From Aureimonas glaciei (GTDB lineage: Bacteria > Pseudomonadota > Alphaproteobacteria > Rhizobiales > Rhizobiaceae), in contig NZ_BMJJ01000002.1 in NCBI RefSeq assembly GCF_014643375.1, positions 372,345-436,344 on the forward strand: 64,000 nt of DNA, written 5' to 3'. This document shows positions 34,415 through 43,144 of this stretch, piece by piece. The position numbers and the translations under genes are program-made. Under the pieces are notes generated by a model. That model was not told the DNA's origin. It ran no database searches and saw only the letters and a program-made list of their open reading frames with translations. The stretch's first letter is position 1. Each line of letters starts with the position of its first letter.

Positions 34415-35314
34415 CTAGGCGCTCGATGACGGCCCGAAGAGCGCTGAGAGGCCTTCGACCTCCTCCGGGATACTCGCTTTGACAATCGACATCGCTGTGT
34501 TCTTGTCATGCAACTTGATGCTCGCCGAGACTTTCCCTCGTCCGAAAGCCTCAAGAACCGTATTATGGACCAGCATCTCCATGTGCTGACCCGTGAGGTT
34601 GAGTCGGATCCGGCGGACCTTAGGCGTCAGCCACCAGATCATCCGGGCCTGATTCAACTCGACGTGCCCAGCCGAAATTTCTTGGTTCTCGGAAATGATC
34701 TCGTCCAAAAAAGCTGCGGCCATCGTCCCGTCCTTCACATAGGAACGTGCAGACGCCGCAGCCTCGACGAGCGATGAGAAGCTTGTCTTCTGGTGATAGC
34801 GACGCTCGCCCTTTCCACCGCTTTCGACCCACGGAACAGGCCCGGACATCTTCGCCGGTTTGGTCCATGTATCCGACCATGCATCAGACATCGCGATGGC
34901 CGTCGCCTCGTCTGTCGCTGACAGGAGCGACACGATTGCATCGTAAGGCTCTCGGTCGAGGGTACCATCTGCCCGCAGGAGCGGACCAAAATCGAGGTAG
35001 CGACCGCCGATCTTGAAGATCCAATGGTTTCCGTTCGAGACGACACCCATGACCCCCGGGATCAGGTAGGAATCAACCATCCCCGGCTCGATCCGGCGTC
35101 CGTATTTCTTTGCCTCTATCAGCCAGATGGGCTGCCCGTCACGCAACAGGGCGATGTCGGCGGAAAGGCGCCGGTTTGGTCCGTTCGGCCGGGAATACTC
35201 GAAATAGGCTTCGAGGCCGTTTGCGGCGCATGCCGCGTCGACCGCAGGACAGATCAGGCGATACATAGCCCAGCGCTCCGATGGCTGCGGCCGGAATGCT
35301 CTGTCAACCTCCAA
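34415..35314 (-). CDS. PD-(D/E)XK nuclease-like protein (HsdR N-terminal-type domain)
   Basis: A protein of up to 299 residues not assignable to a named gene. Residues about 50-75 read SADIALLRDGQPIWLIEAKK, the Asp and Glu-x-Lys pattern of the PD-(D/E)XK fold as found in type I restriction subunit N-termini. The rest (about 140-299) lacks a recognised domain and shows no helicase or methylase motifs. The frame opens with TTG at 35314; an ATG at 35264-35266 with GGAG upstream is an alternative start. GC is visibly lower (one inspected 60-base stretch is 53%) than in its neighbours, so the gene looks acquired. It separates the sox and glx operons. Spacer 35315-35598 holds no recognised gene. 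Confidence 0.6.
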   Translation of the reverse strand: MEVDRAFRPQPSERWAMYRLICPAVDAACAANGLEAYFEYSRPNGPNRRLSADIALLRDGQPIWLIEAKKYGRRIEPGMVDSYLIPGVMGVVSNGNHWIFKIGGRYLDFGPLLRADGTLDREPYDAIVSLLSATDEATAIAMSDAWSDTWTKPAKMSGPVPWVESGGKGERRYHQKTSFSSLVEAAASARSYVKDGTMAAAFLDEIISENQEISAGHVELNQARMIWWLTPKVRRIRLNLTGQHMEMLVHNTVLEAFGRGKVSASIKLHDKNTAMSIVKASIPEEVEGLSALFGPSSSA

Positions 35315-35598
35315 CGCCTGCCTCCGAGCTCGTGAGCTTCTGCCTCATTGATTGCGACACGCCGAACTCCGGCTACGCTACTCTACCCCGAATTGATCGG
35401 CTAGTTCGCGGAGCGGGCGGAACGAGCGCAGGGCAAGCCCTTGCAACAAGAGACCGTTTTGGCACGCTGCTAGCGCCGGTTTGGGGCGAAAAGGGCCGTC
35501 CTTTGGTGGCCATTGCCGCATGATACCCGATCGATACGCCTCCGGCGGATGAGCATGCGGCCCTACCTCCGGGGGATGCCCGATACGACACCGCGGTG

Positions 35599-36207
35599 TC
35601 AGCCGATGGGCGCGTCGACGGCAAGGCCGAATTCGGCCGAGCCCGTCGTCAGCCAGGCCCAGAAGTCGGCGGCATAGCTGCGGAAGACCGCGACGTCGTA
35701 GGTCGGCGTGTCATCCACCTGCCACAGAACGATGCCGACATGGCCGGCGAGCGTGACGGCGCTGTCGCCGGGCGAAAACGCCGAGGGGTCGAGATCGAGC
35801 GGCACGCCCTTGGCCAGCAGAGCGCGCACCGCGGGGCCCGACAGTCTGAGGACGCCATAGCCGGAAGATTGGTCGCAGACCGAGGCGACGCCGGCGAGCG
35901 CCGTGCCGAGCGTCGCGGCGAAATGCGGGTCGCCGCCGGCGCCGATCGCCAGCCAGCTGCGCGGGCCGGTGCCGACGAGGCTCAGCCCGTCCGCGCCCGA
36001 GATTTTTGGCCCCGTTGGCAGCGCCATGCCGAAGGTTTCCGACAGCCGGTCGGGCAGGGCCGCTTCGGCGCCGCGGCGCAGCGTGACGGTGGCAAGGCCG
36101 AGCGGATGGCGCTCGGCGACGGTGACGCCGGCGCGCCCGTCTCCGGCCGTCGGCAAAGCGAGGCGCGAAAAGGCGGAGACGGCGGCGAGCCGCGGACGGT
36201 CAAGCAT
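35599..36207 (-). CDS. soxG: Heterotetrameric sarcosine oxidase gamma subunit (SoxG / MgdD)
   Basis: A 202-residue GcvT-like subunit, the last gene of soxBDAG. Segments LVGTGPRSWLAIG, DQSSGYGVLRLSGPAVRALLAKG and GHVGIVLWQVDDTPTYDVAVFRSYAADF (in parts) are typical of SoxG. It overlaps soxA by eight bases. It has no cofactor motif and supports the channel between oxidation and folate sites. In N-methylglutamate dehydrogenase the equivalent is MgdD. Confidence 0.88.
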   Translation of the reverse strand: MLDRPRLAAVSAFSRLALPTAGDGRAGVTVAERHPLGLATVTLRRGAEAALPDRLSETFGMALPTGPKISGADGLSLVGTGPRSWLAIGAGGDPHFAATLGTALAGVASVCDQSSGYGVLRLSGPAVRALLAKGVPLDLDPSAFSPGDSAVTLAGHVGIVLWQVDDTPTYDVAVFRSYAADFWAWLTTGSAEFGLAVDAPIG

Positions 36208-39181
36208 GGTGGCGGCTCCCCTCGGGGTCGACGAAATGCGGCGAGCAGAGCTCGATCTCGACATCGGTGCGGCGCAGGAGGTCGACGGCGCGCAGCCGCT
36301 CGCCGATCCGCTCCGGCCCGCGCTTCATCAGGCCGAGCCCGATCCATTGGCCGAGAGCGGGCGAGAAGACGACGGAGGTGACATAGCCGAGATCGTTCGC
36401 CGTCGTCGCTGCCGCGCCGGCATCCAGGAAATGCGCGCCGCCCGAGACTTTCTGCGTCGGGTCGACCGGCTTGAAGCCGACGAGGCGCAGGCGGTCGGGA
36501 TCGACGAGCCCCTCGCGGAAGGCGAGCGCCTTGCCGACAAAACGCTTCTTCGTCGACAGCATGCGGCCGAGGCCGAGATCGCCCGCGGTCGTCGTGCCCG
36601 ACAGCTCGTTGCCGGCGACATGGCCCTTCTCGACGCGCAGCACGCCGAGCGCCTCGGTACCGTAGGGCATAGCGCCAAAGCCTTCGCCGACCGTGGCCAG
36701 TTCCCGCGCCAGCGCCTCGCCGTAATCGGCGGGGACGGCGATTTCGTAGGCGAGTTCGCCGGAGAAGGAGATGCGGAACAGCCTCGTGGGAACGCCGGCC
36801 CAGTCGAATTGCGCCACCGCCATGAAGGGGAAGGCGTCGCCCGAAAGATCGATCGCGTCGCCGAGGAGAGCCTGCAGCAGTGCCCGCGATTTTGGCCCGG
36901 CGACTGCGACCTGCGACCAGGCCTCGGTGACCGAGGCAAGCTGGACGTCGAGCTCGGGCCACAGCACCTGCGACAGGAAATTCAGGTGCTTCATGATCCG
37001 CCCGGCATTGGCCGTCGTGGTCGAGACGACGAAATTCTCAGGCCCAAACCGCGCCACCGTGCCGTCGTCGAGGACGAACCCGTCCTCGCGCAGCATGAGC
37101 CCGTAGCGGGCGCGCCCGACCGGCAGGCTCGCCATGGCATTGGCATAGACACGGTCGAGGAATTCAGCCGCGTCCGGTCCTTGCACGTCGATCTTGCCGA
37201 GTGTCGAGACGTCGCACAGCCCGACATTGTCGCGCACGTTGCGCGCCTCCCGCGTCACCGTCTCCAGCCAGCCGGACTCGCCGGCGCGGTGATAGAATTG
37301 CGGCCGCAGCCAGGGCCCGGCCTCGATGAAGGTTGCGCCCTGCTCCTCGGCCACCGCGTGGGCGGGAATATGCCGGGTCGGTTTGAAGTGTTTGCCGCGC
37401 GCGGTGCCGGCGAAGGCGGCGATGGCGACGGGCGCATAGGGCGGGCGGGCGACGGTGGTGCCGACTTCGGGAATTGGCCGGCCGGCCAGTTCGGCCATGA
37501 TGGCATGGCCGTTGATGTTCGACAGCCGTCCCTGGTCGGTCGCCATGCCGAGCGTCGTGTAGCGCTTCAACAGCTCGACCGAGCGAAACCCTTCGCGGTG
37601 GGCGAGCGCGATGTCGGCGGCGGTGACGTCGTGCTGGAAGTCGACGAAGGCTTTTCCCTTGCCCGCGACGTGCCAGAGCGGGACGAGACCGGCGGCCTCG
37701 TCGTCCGCAACGGGTGCCTCGCCGGTTGCGGCGGAAAAGCCGCAGGCTTCGGCCGCCCGTGCGCCGGCGGCGTGACCCTCGCCGAGTCCCCGCCCGAGCG
37801 TCATCGTGCCGTTGGCGGCGCCGGCGACCACCATGCCTTCAGGCGGCGTGCCCGGGACGAAGGCGGCGATGGCGTCGGAAAAGGCCGGGCGGCCGCCGAG
37901 ATGGGTCGACAGCGCCAACGCCGGATTCCACCCGCCGCTCATTGCCAGGAGGTCGGTCGGAATGCGCGACAGGCTGCCATCGGCGCGGGCAATGGTGATC
38001 TCGGCGAGGCTCTTTCCGCCCTGCGTCGCCACCACCCGTCCGCCCGCGACAACGCGCGCGCCGAGGCGCCGCGCCCGTTCTTCGAAGGCAGCCGGGACCG
38101 TCTCCCGGCTATCGATGACGGCCTCGATCGCCGCGCCCGCCTCGGCGAGGTCGAAGGCGGTGCGCCAGCCGTCGTCGCCATTGGTGAAGACCGAGACGGC
38201 GCGCCCCGGCACGACGCCGAAGCGGTGGGCATAGGTGCGAAGGCTCGATGCCATCATCACGCCCGGTCGGTCGTTGCCGGCAAACACCAGAGGCCGCTCG
38301 ACGGCGCCGGCGCAGAGGATCGAGCGTCTCGCCGTGATCTGCCAGAGACGCTGGCGCGGTTGGCCCTCCGCCGGCACGTGCAGGTGATCGGACACTTTCT
38401 CGATCGCCCCGAAAGTGCCGCCGTCATAGGCGCCGAAGACGGCGGTGCGCGGCATCAGCCGGACATTGGCAAGACCCGCCAGCTCCGCCACGGCGCGGTC
38501 CGCCCAGCCGTCGGCGGGCAGTCCGTCGATCGTGTCGCGCTCCGCCAGCAACCGTCCGCCGAGAACGAAATCCTCCTCGCACAGGATCACCCGTGCCCCG
38601 GCGCGGCCGGCAGAGAGCGCCGCGGCAAGGCCGGCGGGACCGGCGCCGATGACCAGCACGTCTGTGAAGGCGAAGGCCTTTTCGTAGGCGTCCGGGTCGA
38701 GAAGCCCGGCGGCGCGGCCGAGGCCCGCGGCGCGGCGGATCGCCGGCTCGTAGAGTTTTTCCCAGAAGGCGGCCGGCCATTTGAACGTCTTGTAGTAGAA
38801 GCCGGCGACGAGGAGCGGCGAGACCAGGCCGTTGACCGCGCCGATGTCGAAGCCGAGCGAGGGCCAGCGGTTCTGGCTCCGCGCCCGGAGGTCGTCGAAG
38901 AGCTCGACCGTCGTCGCCTTGGAATTGGGCTCGCGCCGCGCCCCCTCGCGCAGCTCGACGAGGGCGTTGGGCTCCTCCGGGCCGGCGGTGACGACACCGC
39001 GCGGCCGGTGATATTTGAACGACCGCCCGACCAGCCGCACTCCCGAGGCCAGGAGCGCCGAGGCCAGCGTGTCGCCGGCAAAGCCGTCATAGGATTTTTC
39101 GTCGAAGCGAAAACGCAGCGGCTTTGTCCGGTCGACGAGGCCGCCCGTGGCGAGACGGTGCGAAGCGATGGGCGCCGTCAT
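36200..39181 (-). CDS. soxA: Heterotetrameric sarcosine oxidase alpha subunit (SoxA / MgdC)
   Basis: A 993-residue subunit. An N-terminal ferredoxin-like domain (about 15-100, FRFDEKSYDGFAGDTLASAL) is followed by a Rossmann NAD/FAD region (DVLVIGAGPAGLAAALSAG near 175) and, from about residue 600, an aminomethyltransferase-like tetrahydrofolate domain. It transfers the methyl-derived C1 unit, releasing formaldehyde or methylene-tetrahydrofolate. It overlaps soxD by ATGA and soxG by eight bases. The same architecture serves sarcosine oxidase and N-methylglutamate dehydrogenase. Confidence 0.92.
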   Translation of the reverse strand: MTAPIASHRLATGGLVDRTKPLRFRFDEKSYDGFAGDTLASALLASGVRLVGRSFKYHRPRGVVTAGPEEPNALVELREGARREPNSKATTVELFDDLRARSQNRWPSLGFDIGAVNGLVSPLLVAGFYYKTFKWPAAFWEKLYEPAIRRAAGLGRAAGLLDPDAYEKAFAFTDVLVIGAGPAGLAAALSAGRAGARVILCEEDFVLGGRLLAERDTIDGLPADGWADRAVAELAGLANVRLMPRTAVFGAYDGGTFGAIEKVSDHLHVPAEGQPRQRLWQITARRSILCAGAVERPLVFAGNDRPGVMMASSLRTYAHRFGVVPGRAVSVFTNGDDGWRTAFDLAEAGAAIEAVIDSRETVPAAFEERARRLGARVVAGGRVVATQGGKSLAEITIARADGSLSRIPTDLLAMSGGWNPALALSTHLGGRPAFSDAIAAFVPGTPPEGMVVAGAANGTMTLGRGLGEGHAAGARAAEACGFSAATGEAPVADDEAAGLVPLWHVAGKGKAFVDFQHDVTAADIALAHREGFRSVELLKRYTTLGMATDQGRLSNINGHAIMAELAGRPIPEVGTTVARPPYAPVAIAAFAGTARGKHFKPTRHIPAHAVAEEQGATFIEAGPWLRPQFYHRAGESGWLETVTREARNVRDNVGLCDVSTLGKIDVQGPDAAEFLDRVYANAMASLPVGRARYGLMLREDGFVLDDGTVARFGPENFVVSTTTANAGRIMKHLNFLSQVLWPELDVQLASVTEAWSQVAVAGPKSRALLQALLGDAIDLSGDAFPFMAVAQFDWAGVPTRLFRISFSGELAYEIAVPADYGEALARELATVGEGFGAMPYGTEALGVLRVEKGHVAGNELSGTTTAGDLGLGRMLSTKKRFVGKALAFREGLVDPDRLRLVGFKPVDPTQKVSGGAHFLDAGAAATTANDLGYVTSVVFSPALGQWIGLGLMKRGPERIGERLRAVDLLRRTDVEIELCSPHFVDPEGSRHHA

Positions 39182-39459
39182 CGTCCGCTCGCCTCTTCGC
39201 CCGCGCTACCGGCCAGCGCGACCGAGTGGATGGCGTGGGTCACCGTGTCGCGCTCGACCGTCAGCCAGGAGCGGCAGCCCGCCTCGTGATACCAGTGTCC
39301 GACGTGCCGGCCGGCGGGGTTGCTGCGGAGATAGACGCGATCGGCTTCGGCGTCAGGCGAGACGTCTGCGTCCCAGCCGCCGGCGGCAGCGTCCGCGTCG
39401 CCAAGAAAGGTGAACTCGCGCAGATCCCGCGATCCGCAAAAGGGGCAGTCGATGCGCAT
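39178..39459 (-). CDS. soxD: Heterotetrameric sarcosine oxidase delta subunit (SoxD / MgdB)
   Basis: A 93-residue zinc subunit. CPFCGSRD near the N-terminus and the later HEAGCRSWLTVERDTVTH carry the metal cysteines and histidine expected of SoxD. YLRSNPAGRHVGHWYHEAGC replaces the longer insert of classical SoxD and looks like the form seen in methylamine gene clusters. Start ATG 39457-39459. It is separated from soxB by 351 bp of repeats, which is unusual within this operon. Confidence 0.88.
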   Translation of the reverse strand: MRIDCPFCGSRDLREFTFLGDADAAAGGWDADVSPDAEADRVYLRSNPAGRHVGHWYHEAGCRSWLTVERDTVTHAIHSVALAGSAGEEASGR

Positions 39460-39570
39460 GCTAGAACTCCCCGGCGGTGGGAATGGTGGGGGCGACGTGT
39501 TCGGAGAGGGCCACGAGGGTGACGCCACGGGCCGTCGCGACCTCAGCCGCGCAAGGTGGCGCAGCCCTCC

Positions 39571-39720
39571 GAGCCTCGTCATCCTCGGCCGCAGGCCGGG
39601 GATCCATGCCTCTCCGCTGAGGCGCCCGTGACGGCTCAGGCGGCGATCCAAGGAAACCGTCGAACGGCATCCCCGTTGCGGCATGGATCCCCGGGGCTAC
39701 GGCCCCGAGGATGACGAGCT
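39571..39720. repeat. Imperfect 40-bp inverted repeat between soxB and soxD
   Basis: Arms 39571-39610 and 39681-39720 share CTCGTCATCCTCGG and GGGGATCCATGC in opposite orientation, enclosing smaller palindromes (GGCCGCAGGCC; CCGGGGCTACGGCCCCG). It is an intergenic element inserted in the sox operon. No coding gene is credible in 39460-39810. Confidence 0.75.
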
Positions 39721-39794
39721 GAGAAGTTGGCGCGGTGAGGATGACAACCTGAGAGGTACGCGCGGTGATGATAACGATCTGAGAGGTGGGCGCC
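39707..39794. repeat. 30-bp tandem repeat, about 2.9 copies
   Basis: Units 39707-39736, 39737-39766 and 39767-39794 share GA(T/G)GAT(G/A)AC..CTGAGA.GT..GCGCGG with a 30-bp period. The first unit begins inside the right arm of the inverted repeat. It could have grown by slippage from that arm. It ends 17 bp before the soxB stop codon. Confidence 0.85.
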
Positions 39795-39810
39795 GCCTCC
39801 ATCACCGCGG

Positions 39811-41064
39811 TCAATGCAGGTTCGCCTGGGCGCCCTGGCCCTTTTCGTCGATGGCAAAACCGCGCCGGAACCGGTCCAGCCGGTAGGCGGCGGCCCTCGG
39901 TTCGGGCGTGTCGGTGGCGATGAGGTGGGCGAAGGCGTGGCCGGAGGCGGGCGTCGCCTTGAAGCCGCCATAGCACCAGCCGGCATTGACATAGAGGCCG
40001 TCCACCGGCGCCTTGTCGATGATCGGCGAGCCGTCCATGCTCATGTCCATGATGCCGCCCCAGGAACGCAGCATGCGCACCCGGCCGATCCCCGGCATCA
40101 GCGCCATGCCGCCCTCGCAGACGTCCTCCACCGTCGGCAGATTGCCGCGCTGGGCGTAGGAGTTGTAGCCGTCGATGTCGCCGCCGAAAACGAGGCCGCC
40201 CTTGTCGGACTGCGAGATGTAGAAATGCCCGGCGCCGAAGGTCACGACATTGTCGATCATCGGCTTGATCGCCTCGGAGACGACGGCCTGCAGCACATGG
40301 CTCTCGATCGGCAGGCGAAGTCCCGCCATCTCGGCGACGCGCGAGGAATTGCCGGCGACCGCCATCGCCACCTTCTTCGCCCGGATCGGCCCGCGGCTCG
40401 TCTCGACGCCGGCGACCGCGCCCGAGGCATCGCGCAGGAACCCGGTGACGGCGCAGTTCTGGACGATGTCGACGCCGCGCTCCGACGCGGCCCGCGCGTA
40501 GCCCCAGACGACGGCATCGTGCCGCGCCGTGCCGCCGCGCCGCTGCATCAGCCCGCCCTTGATCGGAAAACGCGCATCGTCGAAGGCGAGGAACGGCATC
40601 TCGCGCCGGACGTCGTCGAGCGACAGAAGCTCGGCGTCGATCCCCTCCAGCATCATCGCATTGCCGCGCCGGACATAGGCGTCGCGCTGCGCGACGGAAT
40701 GGAAGAGATTCAGCACGCCGCGCTGCGAGACCATGGCATTGTAGCCGAGGTCTTGTTCCAGCCCCTCCCAGAGCTTCATCGACAGCTCGTAGAAGGCGGA
40801 ATTGCCGGGCAGCATGTAGTTCGAGCGGATGATCGTGGTGTTGCGACCGGCATTGCCGGAGCCGATCCAGCCCTTCTCGACCACCGCGACATTGGTGATG
40901 CCATGGTTCTTGGCGAGGTAATGCGCCGTCGCCAGCCCGTGCCCGCCGCCGCCGATGATGACGACGTCATAGTCCGGCTTCGGCGCCGCATCGCGCCAGG
41001 CCGGCTGCCAGTGCCGGTGGCCGGACAGCGCGTTCAGCGCGAGCGAGAGAAAGGAATAGCGCAT
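39811..41064 (-). CDS. soxB: Heterotetrameric sarcosine oxidase beta subunit (SoxB / MgdA)
   Basis: FAD-dependent DAO-family oxidoreductase of 417 residues, the usual SoxB length. DVVIIGGGGHGLATAHYLAK near residue 33 binds FAD; GSGNAGRNTTIIRSNYM and the C-terminal NAGWCYGGFKATPASGHAFA are SoxB hallmarks. The subunit oxidises the N-methyl amine. I use the ATG at 41062-41064 (MRYSFLSLALNAL), which matches the typical SoxB N-terminus, though an upstream ATG at 41115 would add 17 residues. It is divergent from a GlxA-family regulator. Confidence 0.92.
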   Translation of the reverse strand: MRYSFLSLALNALSGHRHWQPAWRDAAPKPDYDVVIIGGGGHGLATAHYLAKNHGITNVAVVEKGWIGSGNAGRNTTIIRSNYMLPGNSAFYELSMKLWEGLEQDLGYNAMVSQRGVLNLFHSVAQRDAYVRRGNAMMLEGIDAELLSLDDVRREMPFLAFDDARFPIKGGLMQRRGGTARHDAVVWGYARAASERGVDIVQNCAVTGFLRDASGAVAGVETSRGPIRAKKVAMAVAGNSSRVAEMAGLRLPIESHVLQAVVSEAIKPMIDNVVTFGAGHFYISQSDKGGLVFGGDIDGYNSYAQRGNLPTVEDVCEGGMALMPGIGRVRMLRSWGGIMDMSMDGSPIIDKAPVDGLYVNAGWCYGGFKATPASGHAFAHLIATDTPEPRAAAYRLDRFRRGFAIDEKGQGAQANLH

Positions 41065-41165
41065 CGGCAAAGCTTCCGGCGGGAGCGGCTTGTCTATCCT
41101 CGCATGATCCGTCATTGCGGTACGGATATTTGTACGGGAGAGACGGTCTCTTGATCCGAAGCGAC

Positions 41166-42152
41166 ATGAGCACCAATGATGAGGGAGCGGCCGGGGAACC
41201 ATCGGCCCCGACCCGCGTCGCGCTGCTGCTCATCCCCGGCTTTGCCATGATGTCCTATGCCTCGGCGCTCGAACCCTTTCGCGCGGCGAACACGTTGGCC
41301 GGTCGCCCCCTCTACACCTGGCGCCACATTTCCCCCGATGGCAGGCCGGTCGAAGCCTCCAGCGGGCTCGTCCTCGCCGTCGACGGCGGCCCGGGGGAGG
41401 GGGAGAGGCCGGACATGCTCTTCGTCTGCGCCGGCGGCAATCCGGCCCTGTTCGACGATGCCGCCACCTTCGCCTGGCTGCGCACGCTGGCGCGGCAGGA
41501 CATCGTCATCGGCGGCGTTTCCGGCGGGCCGGTGATCCTCGCCCGGGCCGGCCTTCTCGACGGTTTTCGCGCGACCGTCCACTGGGAGCACGCCCCGGCC
41601 TTTGCCGAGGATTTTCCGGATGTGACGCTCGTCCCCTCGCTCTACCAGATCGACCGACGGCGCCTCACCTGCGCCGGCGGCGTCGCTGCGCTCGACTTGA
41701 TGCACCAGGTGATCGCCGAAGCGCACGGCGCGGAGCTTGCCCGCGCCGTCAGCGACTGGTTTTTGCAGGCGCATGTGCGCCCCGGCGGCGGCGGGCAGCG
41801 CCTGCCCCCGCGCGAGCGTCTCGGCATTTCCAGCCCGCCGCTCGAAAAGGTCGTCACGGCCATGGAGGGCCAGTTGGAAGAGCCGCTCCGCCGGACCGCG
41901 CTGGCCGCGCTCGCCGGCCTCTCGCCCCGCCAGCTCGACAGGCTCTTCGCCGCCCATCTCGGCACCAGCCCGGAGCGCTTCTACCTCTCGCTGCGTCTCG
42001 ACCGCGCCCGCCAGCTGCTGCGCCAGACCGGCCTCTCCGTCACCGAAATCGCCGTCGCCACGGGTTTTGCCAGCGGCAGCCATTTCTCCCGGGCCTACCG
42101 CCAAAAGTTCGGCACGGCGCCGACGGGGGAGCGGCGGGAGCGCAGCGTTTAG
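41166..42152 (+). CDS. GlxA-family (GATase/AraC) transcriptional regulator, SouR-like
   Basis: A 328-residue regulator with an N-terminal DJ-1/PfpI-like domain (about 15-185; FVCAGGNPALF, CAGGVAALDLMHQ) and a C-terminal AraC helix-turn-helix (about 230-325; LSPRQLDRLFAAHLGTSPE, EIAVATGFASGSHFSRAYRQ). This group includes GbdR, SouR and CdhR, which respond to glycine betaine, sarcosine or carnitine. Divergent from soxB by about 100 bp, it should activate that operon. Start ATG 41166; a TTG at 41115 would overlap the sox control region. Confidence 0.88.
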   Translation: MSTNDEGAAGEPSAPTRVALLLIPGFAMMSYASALEPFRAANTLAGRPLYTWRHISPDGRPVEASSGLVLAVDGGPGEGERPDMLFVCAGGNPALFDDAATFAWLRTLARQDIVIGGVSGGPVILARAGLLDGFRATVHWEHAPAFAEDFPDVTLVPSLYQIDRRRLTCAGGVAALDLMHQVIAEAHGAELARAVSDWFLQAHVRPGGGGQRLPPRERLGISSPPLEKVVTAMEGQLEEPLRRTALAALAGLSPRQLDRLFAAHLGTSPERFYLSLRLDRARQLLRQTGLSVTEIAVATGFASGSHFSRAYRQKFGTAPTGERRERSV

Positions 42153-43143
42153 GCTGCCGCCGCGCGCAACAGCATGCCGAACAGGTCGCGCGGCTCGTCC
42201 GGATCGGCGAGGAGGTCGATCTCGGCATAGAAGCCCGTGCCCGGCAGTTTTGCCTTGACGTAGCGCAGCGCGGAAAAGTCTTCGGTGGCGAAGCCGACGG
42301 AGTCGAACAGCGTGATCTGCGCCGCGTCGCGCCGCCCCACCGCGCGGCCGGCGATCACTTCGGACAGTTCGGTCACGACATGGTCGGGGGCGAGCTGCTG
42401 GATCTCACCCTCGACGCGCGTCTGCGGCGGGTATTCGACAAAGATGTCGGCGCGGTGGAGGATGCCGGCAGGCCCGCGCCGACGAGGTTGTCGGTGAGGA
42501 TGGTGGCGTTCTGCTTGTCGGCGGTGACGGTGGTGACGATGTCGGCGCCCTCGACCGCCGCCTCGACGTTCTCGCAGATCGTGATGTCGAAGCCGAAGCC
42601 GGCAAGGTTTTTTCGGCATTTCTCGCTGGCGGAGACGTCGATGTCGTAGAGGCGAAGTCTGTCGATGCCGAGAAGCGCCTTGAAGGCGAGCGCCTGGAAT
42701 TCCGACTGCGCGCCGTTGCCGATGATCGCCATCGTGCGCGAGTCCTTACGCGCCAGATGTTTGGCCGCCACGGCCGAGGTCGCGGCGGTGCGCAGGGCGG
42801 TGAGGATGGTCATCTCCGAGAACAGCACGGGATAGCCATTCGCGACGTCCGCCAGCACGCCGAAAGCGGTCACCGTCTGGCGGCCGTCGCGCATGTTCTT
42901 CGGGTGGCCGTTGACATATTTGAAGCCGTAGATCGCGCCGTCCGAGGTCGGCATCAGCTCGATCACCCCTTCCGCACTGTGGGAGGCGATGCGCGCCGTC
43001 TTGTCGAACACTTCCCAGCGGGCGAAATCCTCCTCGACGAAGGCCGAGAGCTCGCAGAGAAAGCGCTCGACACCGATGGAGAGCACCAGCTTCATCATGT
43101 GGTCGACGCTGACGAAGGGCACGAGGTTGAGGTTCGGCAGCAT
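42149..43143 (-). pseudogene. ocd: Ornithine cyclodeaminase, disrupted by internal deletion and frameshift
   Basis: Two pieces of one ornithine cyclodeaminase lie in different frames. The first frame runs from ATG 43141-43143 with [56 protein letters not shown] and ILTDNLVGAG; the second, ending at 42149, resumes with RADIFVEYPPQTRVEGEI, LFDSVGFATEDFSALRYV and the proper C-terminus. Compared with the family as I know it, about 18 residues that include the GGDCPGKTEL motif with its catalytic Asp are missing at about 42462-42475, and the frame shifts. The original enzyme turned ornithine into proline, after arginase one base upstream. A sequencing error alone would not remove the motif. Confidence 0.82.
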
Positions 43144-43144
43144 C

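Noticed and set aside
35903-39289. An 1128-residue plus-strand open frame opposite soxA and soxG
   Set aside because: Shadow of soxA/soxG, low-complexity Arg/Ala/Gly translation, no plausible start or ribosome site.
39461-39976. Minus-strand frame encoding repeated SQ-V/L-VIL units between soxB and soxD
   Set aside because: It is generated by the 30-bp tandem DNA repeat, overlaps the soxB 3' end and has no ribosome site.
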